A stretch of DNA of 11,477 nt, taken from positions 1 through 11,477 of the forward strand of contig JAITMT010000374.1 of assembly GCA_031277235.1 (NCBI GenBank), in the 5' to 3' direction. This document shows positions 1 through 6,429 of this stretch, piece by piece; position 1 is the first letter of the stretch; each line of letters starts with the position of its first letter. The translations under genes were made by a program, and so were the position numbers. Source of the stretch: Tannerella sp. (lineage in GTDB: Bacteria; Bacteroidota; Bacteroidia; Bacteroidales; Tannerellaceae). The notes below the pieces were generated by a model. That model was given only the letters and a program-made list of their open reading frames with translations. It did no database searches and had not been told where the DNA came from.

Positions 1-1223
1 TTGGAAATCAGGTAGGACGGCGCCAGCATCATCACCATCGAAACGATTAAGGAACAGATATTTATAAGGAGTAAAGTAAAAATATTCATCTCCACAGGCA
101 CCGAATCAATGTAGTACGTTGCCGGATCCAGTTTCAGCCATCTGAAATGCGATTGCAGCAGACAAAAGGCTATCCCGATTACGTTTCCCCAGAACATTCC
201 CTTGACAATCAGGAAGAAGGAAACATACAGAAAAACTTTTCGGAGGCTCATATTTTGCTGTCCGAGCGCCTTGAGAACGCCTATCATATTCGCGCGTTCC
301 AGAATAATGATTAAAATGCCCGAAATCATCGTGAAACCCGCAACCAATATGATCAAGGTCAGAATGATAATCACGTTTGAATCCAGTACTCCCAACCAGT
401 TGAAAATCATGGGATTGAGTTCCTTTACGGATTGCACGTAATACGTGTTTCCGAGGCGGTCTTGCCGGTATGCGAGCGAAGCATAGATGGCTTCGGTCAG
501 TTTGTCAATGCGGTTAAAATCATGGATAAAAACTTCGACGCCGCTGACCATGTCGTCGTCCCAGTCGTTGATACGCTGCACGAGCCGTATGTCGCAGATA
601 ACGAACAGTTTGTCGTAATCCGCAAAGCCGGTGTCGTAAAGTCCCGAAACCGTCAATTTTCGAGGTCTTACATCCTGATAGTCATCCACAAAATAGGCAA
701 GGAACGAATCACCGCATTTCAGGCGCAACATGTTGGCAATGGTGCGCGAGAGCAGGACGTTACTGCTCGATTTTGCCGAATCAACCGTAATCATTTGCCC
801 CTCCACCAAGTGCTTCCGGAAAAAAGTCGTATCGAAATTCGGACTTACTCCACGCACCACAACGCCCTGAAAGTCGGTTTCGGTCTTGATAATGCAGGGT
901 TTGGTGGCGTAAGCCTCGATGTGTTTGACGCCTTCGGTGGCTTCGAGCGCCATTCTGAGCGAGTCGCTGAAGGCAATCGGCACAGTTTCGTAGGACGTAT
1001 TGTTGTCAAAGTTAGACAGTTGAATATGTCCGCCAAAGCCGATCACCTTGTCGCGCACTTCCCTTTTGAAGCCCACGACGACGGCGACGGCAATAATCAT
1101 GACCGCCAAACCGATCGCTATGCCCGCCATTGCAATCCGTACAACGGGGGGCGTAACTCTCTTATCATCACCTTTCTCCCTGGAAAAATGAATCCTTTTC
1201 GCGAGAAAAAATTCAAAATTCAA
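1..1223 (-). CDS. LolC/LolE-FtsX family ABC transporter permease (3' end cut by window)
   Basis: This is a membrane permease of the MacB/FtsX type, related to LolC/LolE, which extract lipoproteins or other envelope substrates with a partner ATPase. About 407 residues are visible. A basic N-terminus is followed by a first membrane segment near residues 28-50, then the motif FKREVRDKVIGFG. A long periplasmic domain (about 60-280) comes next, followed by three membrane segments near 282-307, 328-355 and 379-403. The conserved cytoplasmic loop ERANMIGVLKALG lies at about 308-320. The frame is open to the left edge and stops at APSYLIS, so roughly a dozen residues (usually an SPAK-type tail) are missing. 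The chosen start is TTG at 1223: it yields LNFEFFLAKRIHF, which resembles family N-termini, and it overlaps the upstream stop as TTGA, implying translational coupling. The ATPase is not in the window. Transport substrate is unknown. Confidence 0.9.
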   Translation of the reverse strand, partial: MNFEFFLAKRIHFSREKGDDKRVTPPVVRIAMAGIAIGLAVMIIAVAVVVGFKREVRDKVIGFGGHIQLSNFDNNTSYETVPIAFSDSLRMALEATEGVKHIEAYATKPCIIKTETDFQGVVVRGVSPNFDTTFFRKHLVEGQMITVDSAKSSSNVLLSRTIANMLRLKCGDSFLAYFVDDYQDVRPRKLTVSGLYDTGFADYDKLFVICDIRLVQRINDWDDDMVSGVEVFIHDFNRIDKLTEAIYASLAYRQDRLGNTYYVQSVKELNPMIFNWLGVLDSNVIIILTLIILVAGFTMISGILIIILERANMIGVLKALGQQNMSLRKVFLYVSFFLIVKGMFWGNVIGIAFCLLQSHFRWLKLDPATYYIDSVPVEMNIFTLLLINICSLIVSMVMMLAPSYLIS

Positions 1224-1714
1224 TCTACAATTCCGTCTAAAATTTCGGGCGTAACATTCGTGGCTATGATTACTCCCTTATCGTCAATGAGAAAGTTGCC
1301 GAGTCCCTTTTTCAAACCGTATTTCCGGTACACCTCAGCCACTTTTCCCTGCCATTCCTGATTGGTGGATTCCAAACCGTCTATTTTTATCGTCTCTGCA
1401 AAAACGGATTCGGAACTGTCCATGGAAACGGAAACCATTTTGATTTGGGGTAAATTCCTCTTTTTCAAATGATTCCACAACAATACGTTTTCCTTTCTCG
1501 AATTTCCGTCGTAAGCCGCCCAAAAATGCAGCAACGTATAGCGCGATGCATGGTTTGCAAAGGAAATATCCGAATCACTGTCTGTCAATCTGATTTCCGG
1601 AGCGCTGTCGCCCAGACGATAACCTTCTCTAATACCCGTTTTTGAAGTTGCTGCGGTTACAAAAATCAATATAAAAGCAACCACAGACATCAATACATAC
1701 GTTTTAATCTTCAT
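1220..1714 (-). CDS. exported thioredoxin-fold protein lacking the CxxC active site
   Basis: This 164-residue protein has an N-terminal hydrophobic segment (about residues 5-23) acting as signal peptide or anchor. A TlpA/AhpC-TSA-like thioredoxin fold follows: GDSAPEIRL near 35-43, strand and active-site region LLHFWAAYDGNSRKEN near 61-76, and FLIDDKG at 141-147. In active relatives the second segment reads FWAxWCxxC; here both cysteines are replaced (YDGNS). The usual cis-proline before FLID is also absent (GLGNFLID), so redox activity is unlikely and a binding or structural role is inferred. I chose the ATG at 1714. A longer frame could begin at a TTG at 1747, but that codon lies inside the -7 promoter element. 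Its stop overlaps the TTG start of the ABC permease, so the two are probably coupled and may act together in the envelope. Confidence 0.82.
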   Translation of the reverse strand: MKIKTYVLMSVVAFILIFVTAATSKTGIREGYRLGDSAPEIRLTDSDSDISFANHASRYTLLHFWAAYDGNSRKENVLLWNHLKKRNLPQIKMVSVSMDSSESVFAETIKIDGLESTNQEWQGKVAEVYRKYGLKKGLGNFLIDDKGVIIATNVTPEILDGIVD

Positions 1715-1744
1715 ATTGTAACTATTACAAATTAAAAACCGCTG

Positions 1745-1752
1745 CAAAGGTA
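1745..1752 (-). promoter_or_regulatory. Bacteroidota -7 promoter element (TACCTTTG)
   Basis: TACCTTTG read on the minus strand matches the TAnnTTTG consensus and lies about 30 bases before the ATG at 1714. No clear TTTG -33 box is seen at the expected spacing. It would drive the thioredoxin-fold gene and the coupled ABC permease. Confidence 0.6.
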
Positions 1753-1809
1753 CGACAAAAATTTGTATCGCTGACTATTTTAACAATTATTACGTTACTT
1801 TTTGTTAAT

Positions 1810-2520
1810 TTATGTTAAAATATTTATTTGGGAAATGGTCTCAATCTCGCGCAGGCGTGCAAATAACCCGGAATAGGTGGATTTGAATTTAACATTTACC
1901 TTATAAGTCAAAACCGTGAAATTTTTTTCGTAATCATACTCGTAAGACGAGGTTATGATATGAATTTTGAACGATTTGATGGCGTCGTTGATTTTTTCGA
2001 TGTTGGGCGTTGCCGTTTTACAGTTGATTACCAGCATTTTGTTGGTTCCCGAAATCATGATGACCCGCTCAAAATATTCGAGCGTTACCAGCACGGCAAT
2101 CGTCAGCAGCGTAACCAGAACTGCCGGAAGGAACATTCCCGCCCCCGCCGCCAGACCGATAACCGCTACTACCCAGATACTTGCGGCAGTAGTCAAACCG
2201 TAAATGCTGCCGTGACTTTGAATGATGGCGCCTGCGCCCAGGAAACCGATACCGGTCAAAACCTGTGCTGCAATGCGTCCCGGATCGCCGTTCAAAAAGT
2301 TGGGGTAAGTCTGTGGTATCCAGATGGATAGCAGCATTGCCAGCGTGGAGCCGAGGCAAATCAGCGCAAAGGTTCGCAATCCCGCTTCGCGATGCCGGAT
2401 TTGTCGCTCGATACCGATCGAAGCGCCCAGTATAAAACTGATAATCAGTCGAACAAATGCTGTTTCCAGGTTGATTTCGCTTGATTTCAGTATGTCGTTG
2501 ATGTCTGTCCAAAAATCCAT
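1810..2520 (-). CDS. MgtC/SapB family inner-membrane protein
   Basis: This 236-residue membrane protein of the MgtC/SapB family has the family signatures in order. GIERQIRHREAGLRTFALICLG lies at about residues 36-57, including the conserved R-x-AGLRT element. RIAAQVLTGIGFLGAGAI (about 82-99) and GLTTAASIWVVAVIGLAAG (about 108-126) follow. There are four to five hydrophobic segments between residues 22 and 150. A C-terminal soluble domain (about 160-236) resembles the small ACT-like domain found on many members. MgtC proteins are linked to growth at low magnesium and, in pathogens, to modulation of ATP synthase. The exact role of Bacteroidota members is not established. The gene stands alone with its own -7 element and no SD sequence. 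Family assignment is firm; function is not. Confidence 0.92.
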   Translation of the reverse strand: MDFWTDINDILKSSEINLETAFVRLIISFILGASIGIERQIRHREAGLRTFALICLGSTLAMLLSIWIPQTYPNFLNGDPGRIAAQVLTGIGFLGAGAIIQSHGSIYGLTTAASIWVVAVIGLAAGAGMFLPAVLVTLLTIAVLVTLEYFERVIMISGTNKMLVINCKTATPNIEKINDAIKSFKIHIITSSYEYDYEKNFTVLTYKVNVKFKSTYSGLFARLREIETISQINILT

Positions 2521-2530
2521 TTTTTATGGG

Positions 2531-2538
2531 CAAAGATA
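2531..2538 (-). promoter_or_regulatory. Bacteroidota -7 promoter element (TATCTTTG)
   Basis: TATCTTTG on the minus strand ends 10 bases before the ATG of the MgtC-family gene, implying a very short leader. A TTTG at 2566-2563 is 24 bases further upstream, slightly longer than usual spacing. Confidence 0.55.
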
Positions 2539-2712
2539 TGAAAAATTTGAATAATATGAACGCAAATGCCGCAAATTTATATTTTTACGGAATTACGGAA
2601 TTTTACATATACAGCGGGTGGAAATTCATGTATTTTGGGCTCTGTTCGACATATATTTCGTAATGGTTTGGGTAGAAATGAAGGTTGAAAATAACTGTAT
2701 TTCCTGTTATCC

Positions 2713-2760
2713 GGATTCCAAATCCTTATATTATTCGGCAATGGATTGCAAATCCATTGC
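2713..2760. repeat. two related small palindromes downstream of the T9SS gene
   Basis: GGATT-CCA-AATCC (2713-2725) and GGATT-GCA-AATCC (2743-2755) differ at one base and sit 30 bases apart. The second extends to a perfect 10-bp stem with a 3-base loop, GCAATGGATT / AATCCATTGC (2738-2760). They lie 28 bases past the stop of the gene ending at 2788. Without a following T-run they are not a classical terminator. They could protect the mRNA 3' end or be REP-like elements. The rest of the 2539-2787 gap shows only AT-rich sequence and a short direct repeat (ACGGAATT twice near 2587-2601). Confidence 0.5.
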
Positions 2761-2787
2761 GACGGGCGGGCTAATTCAAATACTTTT

Positions 2788-3792
2788 TCATGATTTAATA
2801 ATTTTTTTTGTTGTTATACATTCCGTACCGTCAGAGATACGGACATAATAAATTCCCGGTAACAAATGTCCCGTATTCAATGTGCAGGGCAAATATTCCT
2901 GTTTTTCCAAAATGCTTTTTCCTGCCGCATCGTATAGAATGATTTTTATTTCCCGTGTATTTCCGTTTTCTCCCGAAATGGTCAATTGGTCTTTTACCGG
3001 ATTGGGATACACTCGGATAGCGTCTGTCGGATTGGCAATTGGGGGATTGGACACCATAGCCTCACAAGGTTCACCCTGTTCCTGCCACCAGTCAGCAATA
3101 TAATCCACATCAGCGTCGTGATAACAAATCAATCGGTAATATTCTTCCGGAATCCCCACGGCAGAGGTCAGATAGGGAAACAATCCGGAACGCACATGCC
3201 CCGGAATTTCGCTGCCTGCCTTTTCAAGATAGATGAATTCTCGCGGTACAAAAAAATAACGTTCTTCCGGAAGTTCAAGATGACGGGAAAGCGATGCCCG
3301 AACTTTTTTCAACACTGTACCATTGACTGTTTCTGAAGTTATTTCTTCGATATAACACGGGACGGTTATAATGGAGGTGTCCTGCCCGTCGAATAGCCCA
3401 ATAACCTTCCATTCAAAATCAATACTGTCGCCGACATTGACCGAGAAATCGAATATCTTCCTGAACTTGCCGTCGAAATAATAATAGACGCACCCGTTGT
3501 CTTCATAAACAATCTCATCCCCGCCGGTTGCACCCTCAACCCAGTAGGAATCAAGTTCTCCATTGTTGTCATACCTGATTCTTTTCTTGCTTTCACAGCG
3601 TATCAGACTACAGTTTTCTCCTTCCACCACCGTGTCTTTCTCCACTACATAATGCCATCTTGCATGAGACCCCCAGTTCGTATCGCCCCAGTCATAATAC
3701 CATTCCGCGCCGACAGGAAACCATTTCATTTGACTGTAAATACAGGGAAGTAGAAATGTATATGCGATAAGAGTTATTAATATTTTTCTCAT
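2788..3792 (-). CDS. exported protein with type IX secretion C-terminal sorting domain
   Basis: This 334-residue protein begins with a signal peptide (about residues 1-20: MRKILITLIAYTFLLPCIYS). The following WFPVGAEWYYDW resembles the opening of many secreted Bacteroidota proteins of unknown function. The body (about 21-245) is rich in aromatic and acidic residues with no enzyme motif I recognise. The last 85 residues form a typical Por/T9SS sorting domain: IRVYPNPVKDQLTIS (about 259-273), KIILYDAAGKSI, a LPGIYYVRIS turn and a KKIIKS end. Such proteins cross the outer membrane through the T9SS and are commonly attached to the surface or released. The sorting domain is secure from its motifs; the role of the body is unknown. 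No convincing -7 box lies directly upstream; it may share the promoter at 4056-4088 with the small ORF eight bases before it. Confidence 0.9.
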   Translation of the reverse strand: MRKILITLIAYTFLLPCIYSQMKWFPVGAEWYYDWGDTNWGSHARWHYVVEKDTVVEGENCSLIRCESKKRIRYDNNGELDSYWVEGATGGDEIVYEDNGCVYYYFDGKFRKIFDFSVNVGDSIDFEWKVIGLFDGQDTSIITVPCYIEEITSETVNGTVLKKVRASLSRHLELPEERYFFVPREFIYLEKAGSEIPGHVRSGLFPYLTSAVGIPEEYYRLICYHDADVDYIADWWQEQGEPCEAMVSNPPIANPTDAIRVYPNPVKDQLTISGENGNTREIKIILYDAAGKSILEKQEYLPCTLNTGHLLPGIYYVRISDGTECITTKKIIKS

Positions 3793-3800
3793 AATTTTTT

Positions 3801-4031
3801 TTAGTTAATTTTTTGGAAAGGATATTTATCTCGCCGCTCCCGCCCTTCTTTCGGGAGCCGTTGTGATATGCCGTCGCGTGGCGTTTTGAAGAAAATTGAA
3901 CAACAATAGACATATTCATCCCCCGTTGATTCCCGTTTCAGGCAATCATCCTGTTTTGTGTTGCGGGGATACACATTTCGCCCAAGGAATACACAAAAAA
4001 ACAGACATAATATTAAATGAATAAACTCCAT
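3801..4031 (-). CDS. doubtful small ORF, possibly exported leader peptide or gene remnant
   Basis: This is a 76-residue frame with no family I recognise. Residues 1-17 (MEFIHLILCLFFCVFLG) form a hydrophobic stretch like a signal peptide, followed by a basic, Cys-containing tail. Support for expression is positional: the only two-part Bacteroidota promoter in the window lies 25 bases upstream, and the stop is 8 bases before the T9SS gene start. Against it, the C-terminal part crosses a GC-richer palindrome (3836-3858), and the tail composition (SQRLPKEGRERRDKYPF) looks non-selected. It could be a real small gene, a translated leader, or the decayed 5' end of a former neighbour. The rest of the 3793-4124 interval holds only the promoter and palindrome described separately. 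Confidence 0.35.
   Translation of the reverse strand: MEFIHLILCLFFCVFLGRNVYPRNTKQDDCLKRESTGDEYVYCCSIFFKTPRDGISQRLPKEGRERRDKYPFQKIN
3836..3858. repeat. GC-rich inverted repeat between small ORF and T9SS gene
   Basis: GCTCCCG (3836-3842) and CGGGAGC (3852-3858) form a perfect 7-bp stem with a 9-base loop in otherwise AT-rich DNA. No T-run follows on either strand, so a simple intrinsic terminator is not supported. It overlaps the 3' part of the small ORF. Confidence 0.4.
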
Positions 4032-4055
4032 AATTGTCTATTTTCTAATTTTTTG

Positions 4056-4088
4056 CAAAGGTATGGATTCTTTTCGGATAAATGCAAA
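4056..4088 (-). promoter_or_regulatory. complete Bacteroidota promoter (TTTG, 21 bp, TACCTTTG)
   Basis: On the minus strand a TTTG (4088-4085) is followed after 21 bases by TACCTTTG (4063-4056), matching the -33/-7 arrangement. It is the best-formed promoter seen here. The first ATG downstream is at 4031, then the T9SS gene at 3792. Confidence 0.65.
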
Positions 4089-4124
4089 TTATTTTACATG
4101 TTATGCAACATATAAAACCGGAAA

Positions 4125-4688
4125 TTATTCCCCTCCATAAGTAAAATCGGCAGAAACGTAATCGGGTGCGGAGAACGTGATATCCAGGACTTTAAATGAA
4201 GGTTTTACCTGTATGGTAATCTTTGAAGGCGTATCGCTCAAGTCCAAAAAGTTCATAATGAGATTTTCCATGACCGGACGGGTTGGGGTGCCGGTTTCCA
4301 TCAAATCCTTTATATCCAGGCTGATATGTGCCGGAAGAATTGCCGACTGACCGCCTCCCACGTAAAAGGGATCGGTAATTTCTCCGTCGGTAATCCGGAC
4401 ATCATCTATGTATATGATATACAGCAACGAATAGAATGAAGCTGCATCGGAATTGGGATTTTTCACGTCAACATTGATGGTGAAATTCAACGGAATGGTC
4501 GAAGCATTGTATATGGATATTAAATCCAGAAAATTCAGATCGGATCCAGCTTTACCCGAAATGGTTACGTCCGTAATCGAACGGAAACTATACTCGCAAT
4601 TTTTCAGGTTGATTGTTTCATTCAATCCCTTGCACCCCGAAATCATCAGCAGAACAGCAAACAGGACACCAAAAATATTCTTTTTCAT
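4125..4688 (-). CDS. LEA type 2-like lipoprotein
   Basis: This 187-residue predicted lipoprotein has signal peptide MKKNIFGVLFAVLLMISG followed by the lipobox cysteine C19 (ISGC). Residues about 55-130 read like the LEA-2 / water-stress immunoglobulin-like fold. They show an N-terminal strand, a FTINVDVKNPNS element at about 69-80 (the NPN motif is the family hallmark), an IDDVRITDGEI strand-turn (about 94-104) and an IPA-like ILPAHISLDIKDL segment (about 117-129). In bacteria such proteins are periplasmic or outer-membrane-anchored and of unclear function. The protein ends at a short acidic tail. It has its own TATCTTTG element 28 bases upstream of the ATG and appears monocistronic. The lipoprotein call is strong, the LEA-2 call moderate. 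Confidence 0.85.
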   Translation of the reverse strand: MKKNIFGVLFAVLLMISGCKGLNETINLKNCEYSFRSITDVTISGKAGSDLNFLDLISIYNASTIPLNFTINVDVKNPNSDAASFYSLLYIIYIDDVRITDGEITDPFYVGGGQSAILPAHISLDIKDLMETGTPTRPVMENLIMNFLDLSDTPSKITIQVKPSFKVLDITFSAPDYVSADFTYGGE

Positions 4689-4716
4689 ATCTTATAAATT
4701 TATTTTTTAACAAGCG

Positions 4717-4724
4717 CAAAGATA
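4717..4724 (-). promoter_or_regulatory. Bacteroidota -7 promoter element (TATCTTTG)
   Basis: TATCTTTG on the minus strand, 28 bases before the ATG of the LEA-2-like lipoprotein gene. No TTTG is found at the -33 position. Confidence 0.6.
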
Positions 4725-4825
4725 AGAAATTTTTGATAATTTTCATGGATTAACCTGAAATATAAAGTTTTTATGGATTGATAACACGCGAGGTATTTTT
4801 CCATATACAATAGAATATCAGGAAT

Positions 4826-5497
4826 TTACAGTTTCAATTCACTCAATAATAATTCATAAATTTCCGTCCAGTCTTTTTCGTAAAGTTTGGTTTTCGTATT
4901 GTCGAGTTCGGCAAAAATTTTGGAGGTAAAAAACTTGTCTGTCGCCGTTTGTTCGTCAAAACTGAAATCCGTTACCAATTTTTCAACGATTGGTTCCCCG
5001 ATACGGGACAATAAAGAGAATTGTTTCCTGTCCGTCCGTTGCAATGTCAACAATGATTTAAGCGTACAAAAACAAATCTGATGCGTATCTTCGTGCCATT
5101 TTAATTCTTCTAAAAAATCGCCTCTACTTATCAATCCATCTAAATAATGACCAATTCTATTTTGCACTTTATCATCGGCAACAGGACCTTCTACGATGTC
5201 ATAATCATGCTTTTTACCAAACGGATTACGATTTTCAACGACAAAATCAAGCCATTCTTCGTCATAAGCATCAAAATGTTTCACCTTGCAAAGTCGCTCC
5301 GTAAATTCCGTATCATAGAATACAAACTCGGTTACATATCCTTCAGTCTTATGCCTTCTGCCAATTATTTTAGCCCAATTTTCGGCATGTCGGCGAAATT
5401 TAGTTACATAAAACCCCTTTCCGAAGTCTTTGTTAGGAGCTGATTTTGAAAGGTCTATTTCTTCAATGACCGTGTAACTTCCGTGATAAACAATCAT
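4826..5497 (-). CDS. DUF3990 protein, probable ADP-ribosyltransferase-fold toxin
   Basis: This 223-residue protein matches my recollection of DUF3990. MIVYHGSYTVIEEIDLSKS (1-19) carries the YHGS element, and DFGKGFYVT (24-32) is followed by HAENWA (about 37-42). The arrangement of an N-terminal HG, a G-F-Y-x-T strand and a later helix resembles the NAD-binding core of ADP-ribosyltransferases. Whether a catalytic glutamate is present cannot be settled by eye. The C-terminal half is charged, with no membrane segment. Its ATG overlaps the stop of the upstream DUF3791 gene (ATGA), and a strong GGAGG site lies inside that gene's last codons. A small partner ahead of an ART-like protein suggests a toxin-antitoxin-like module acting in the cytoplasm; this is inference. 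Confidence 0.85.
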   Translation of the reverse strand: MIVYHGSYTVIEEIDLSKSAPNKDFGKGFYVTKFRRHAENWAKIIGRRHKTEGYVTEFVFYDTEFTERLCKVKHFDAYDEEWLDFVVENRNPFGKKHDYDIVEGPVADDKVQNRIGHYLDGLISRGDFLEELKWHEDTHQICFCTLKSLLTLQRTDRKQFSLLSRIGEPIVEKLVTDFSFDEQTATDKFFTSKIFAELDNTKTKLYEKDWTEIYELLLSELKL

Positions 5498-5730
5498 CTT
5501 AAACCTCCGTTTTCACGACAGACCTCATATAAATCGTTTAGGGTATAAAGTACATTGTCGGTATGCAATGCCCACCAATGCTCGTTGAGAAAATCCCATG
5601 CGCCGTATTTTTTCAAGTAGAAAAATGCGTCCTGAACTTTCATTTTGTATGCTGCTGCAAATTCAGGTACAATATAGGTTATAAAACTGATTTTATCGCT
5701 CGTCGCCTTATCTATTACTTTTTTTTCCAT
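5494..5730 (-). CDS. DUF3791 protein, probable antitoxin-like partner
   Basis: This 78-residue cytoplasmic protein resembles DUF3791. Visible features are FITYIVPEFAAAYKMKVQDAF (about 16-36), the LKKYGAWDFLNEHWWALHT segment (about 39-57) and a C-terminal LYEVCRENGG. It is short, mostly helical and lacks any enzyme motif. It is the first gene of a two-gene unit with the DUF3990 protein, overlapping it by four bases, and has its own TATCTTTG element 25 bases upstream of the ATG. Small DUF3791 genes are often found beside DUF3990 genes to my knowledge, which suggests a neutralising or regulatory role, but I know of no firm experimental assignment. Confidence 0.85.
   Translation of the reverse strand: MEKKVIDKATSDKISFITYIVPEFAAAYKMKVQDAFFYLKKYGAWDFLNEHWWALHTDNVLYTLNDLYEVCRENGGLR
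5504..5508 (-). promoter_or_regulatory. strong Shine-Dalgarno GGAGG for the DUF3990 gene
   Basis: GGAGG on the minus strand, followed by TTTAAG and then the ATG at 5497. It is notable because the other starts in this window lack SD sequences, as is usual in Bacteroidota. It lies within the codons for the final Gly-Gly-Leu of the upstream gene. Confidence 0.6.
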
Positions 5731-5755
5731 CGAATTTCAATTTGCTGTCAAAGCG

Positions 5756-5763
5756 CAAAGATA
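5756..5763 (-). promoter_or_regulatory. Bacteroidota -7 promoter element (TATCTTTG)
   Basis: TATCTTTG on the minus strand before the DUF3791-DUF3990 pair. A GTTG (5786-5783) lies 19 bases upstream, a three-of-four match to the -33 TTTG. Confidence 0.6.
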
Positions 5764-5789
5764 CGATTTTTTCAAATAATTACAACTTT

Positions 5790-6341
5790 TTAAAACAATT
5801 TAAAGCCGATATTAACCGTCAAATCAAACATCACATCCCATTTCTTATTATAGGTTAAATAAGTAGGTCCCAACCCGATGCTTCCGTCGAAATAGAAACG
5901 TTTGCCCATCGCCCTGCGCAGCCCCCAATTTACGGTACCATAATAGGTATGGGTATTATATTTATCAATTCCCGTTATTTGGGTAAACAGGTCGTAACTA
6001 TCTACACGTGAGAGTATATACCCGGATTTTATGGAAAAGAAATTGGCTGATTTGTTCAGCGTATTTTTCCCTTTCGATTGCCGTTTCAGCATGTTATAGT
6101 AATAGCGCTGCTCAACAATTAAGGCGTATTGCAACTCGCTGCTTTCCCCCAGAAAATCAACTCTTGTCCACGCAAAACCGAATGTCGGCTTTATCTGGGT
6201 GTACCAAACGGGGTGATAATCAAGACCGTACACCAGCGAGATTCCGGTCGGAGCCTCGATGCTCAACATGTTTTGGGCTGCTACCGGTAAACATGCCAAA
6301 CTCAAGGCATAAAGAGAAATTTTCAAAATGTTCTGTTTCAT
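5790..6341 (-). CDS. small exported beta-barrel-like protein, unknown function
   Basis: This 183-residue protein has a clear signal peptide, MKQNILKISLYALSLACLPVAAQ (about 1-23). The mature part is rich in aromatic residues in alternating strands: IKPTFGFAWTRVDF, LQYALIVEQRYYY, FFSIKSGYILSRV, YGTVNWGLRRAMG, FYFDGSIGLGPTYL and DLTVNIGFKLF. The chain ends in phenylalanine, as outer-membrane barrels usually do. This pattern suggests a small (about 8-strand) outer-membrane barrel, but no named family is recognised. The gene stands alone with its own -7 element. It could instead be a periplasmic beta-rich protein. Confidence 0.78.
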   Translation of the reverse strand: MKQNILKISLYALSLACLPVAAQNMLSIEAPTGISLVYGLDYHPVWYTQIKPTFGFAWTRVDFLGESSELQYALIVEQRYYYNMLKRQSKGKNTLNKSANFFSIKSGYILSRVDSYDLFTQITGIDKYNTHTYYGTVNWGLRRAMGKRFYFDGSIGLGPTYLTYNKKWDVMFDLTVNIGFKLF

Positions 6342-6379
6342 AGATGTTACTGTTTTTATTTATTTTACGTTTCTGTCCG

Positions 6380-6387
6380 CAAAGATA
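6380..6387 (-). promoter_or_regulatory. Bacteroidota -7 promoter element (TATCTTTG)
   Basis: TATCTTTG on the minus strand, 38 bases before the ATG of the barrel-like gene at 6341. No -33 TTTG at normal spacing. Confidence 0.55.
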
Positions 6388-6429
6388 CGCACAAAAGTTT
6401 TGAATTTCGCTCTAAAAGCCGGATTTTAT

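Noticed and set aside
432..1361. 309-residue open frame on the plus strand
   Set aside because: It lies antisense to the ABC permease, whose minus-strand frame has clear FtsX motifs. The plus-strand product has no recognisable domain and continues into the thioredoxin-fold gene.
2618..2848. 76-residue plus-strand open frame
   Set aside because: It runs through the palindromes and into the 3' end of the T9SS gene on the other strand, with no promoter or recognisable motif.
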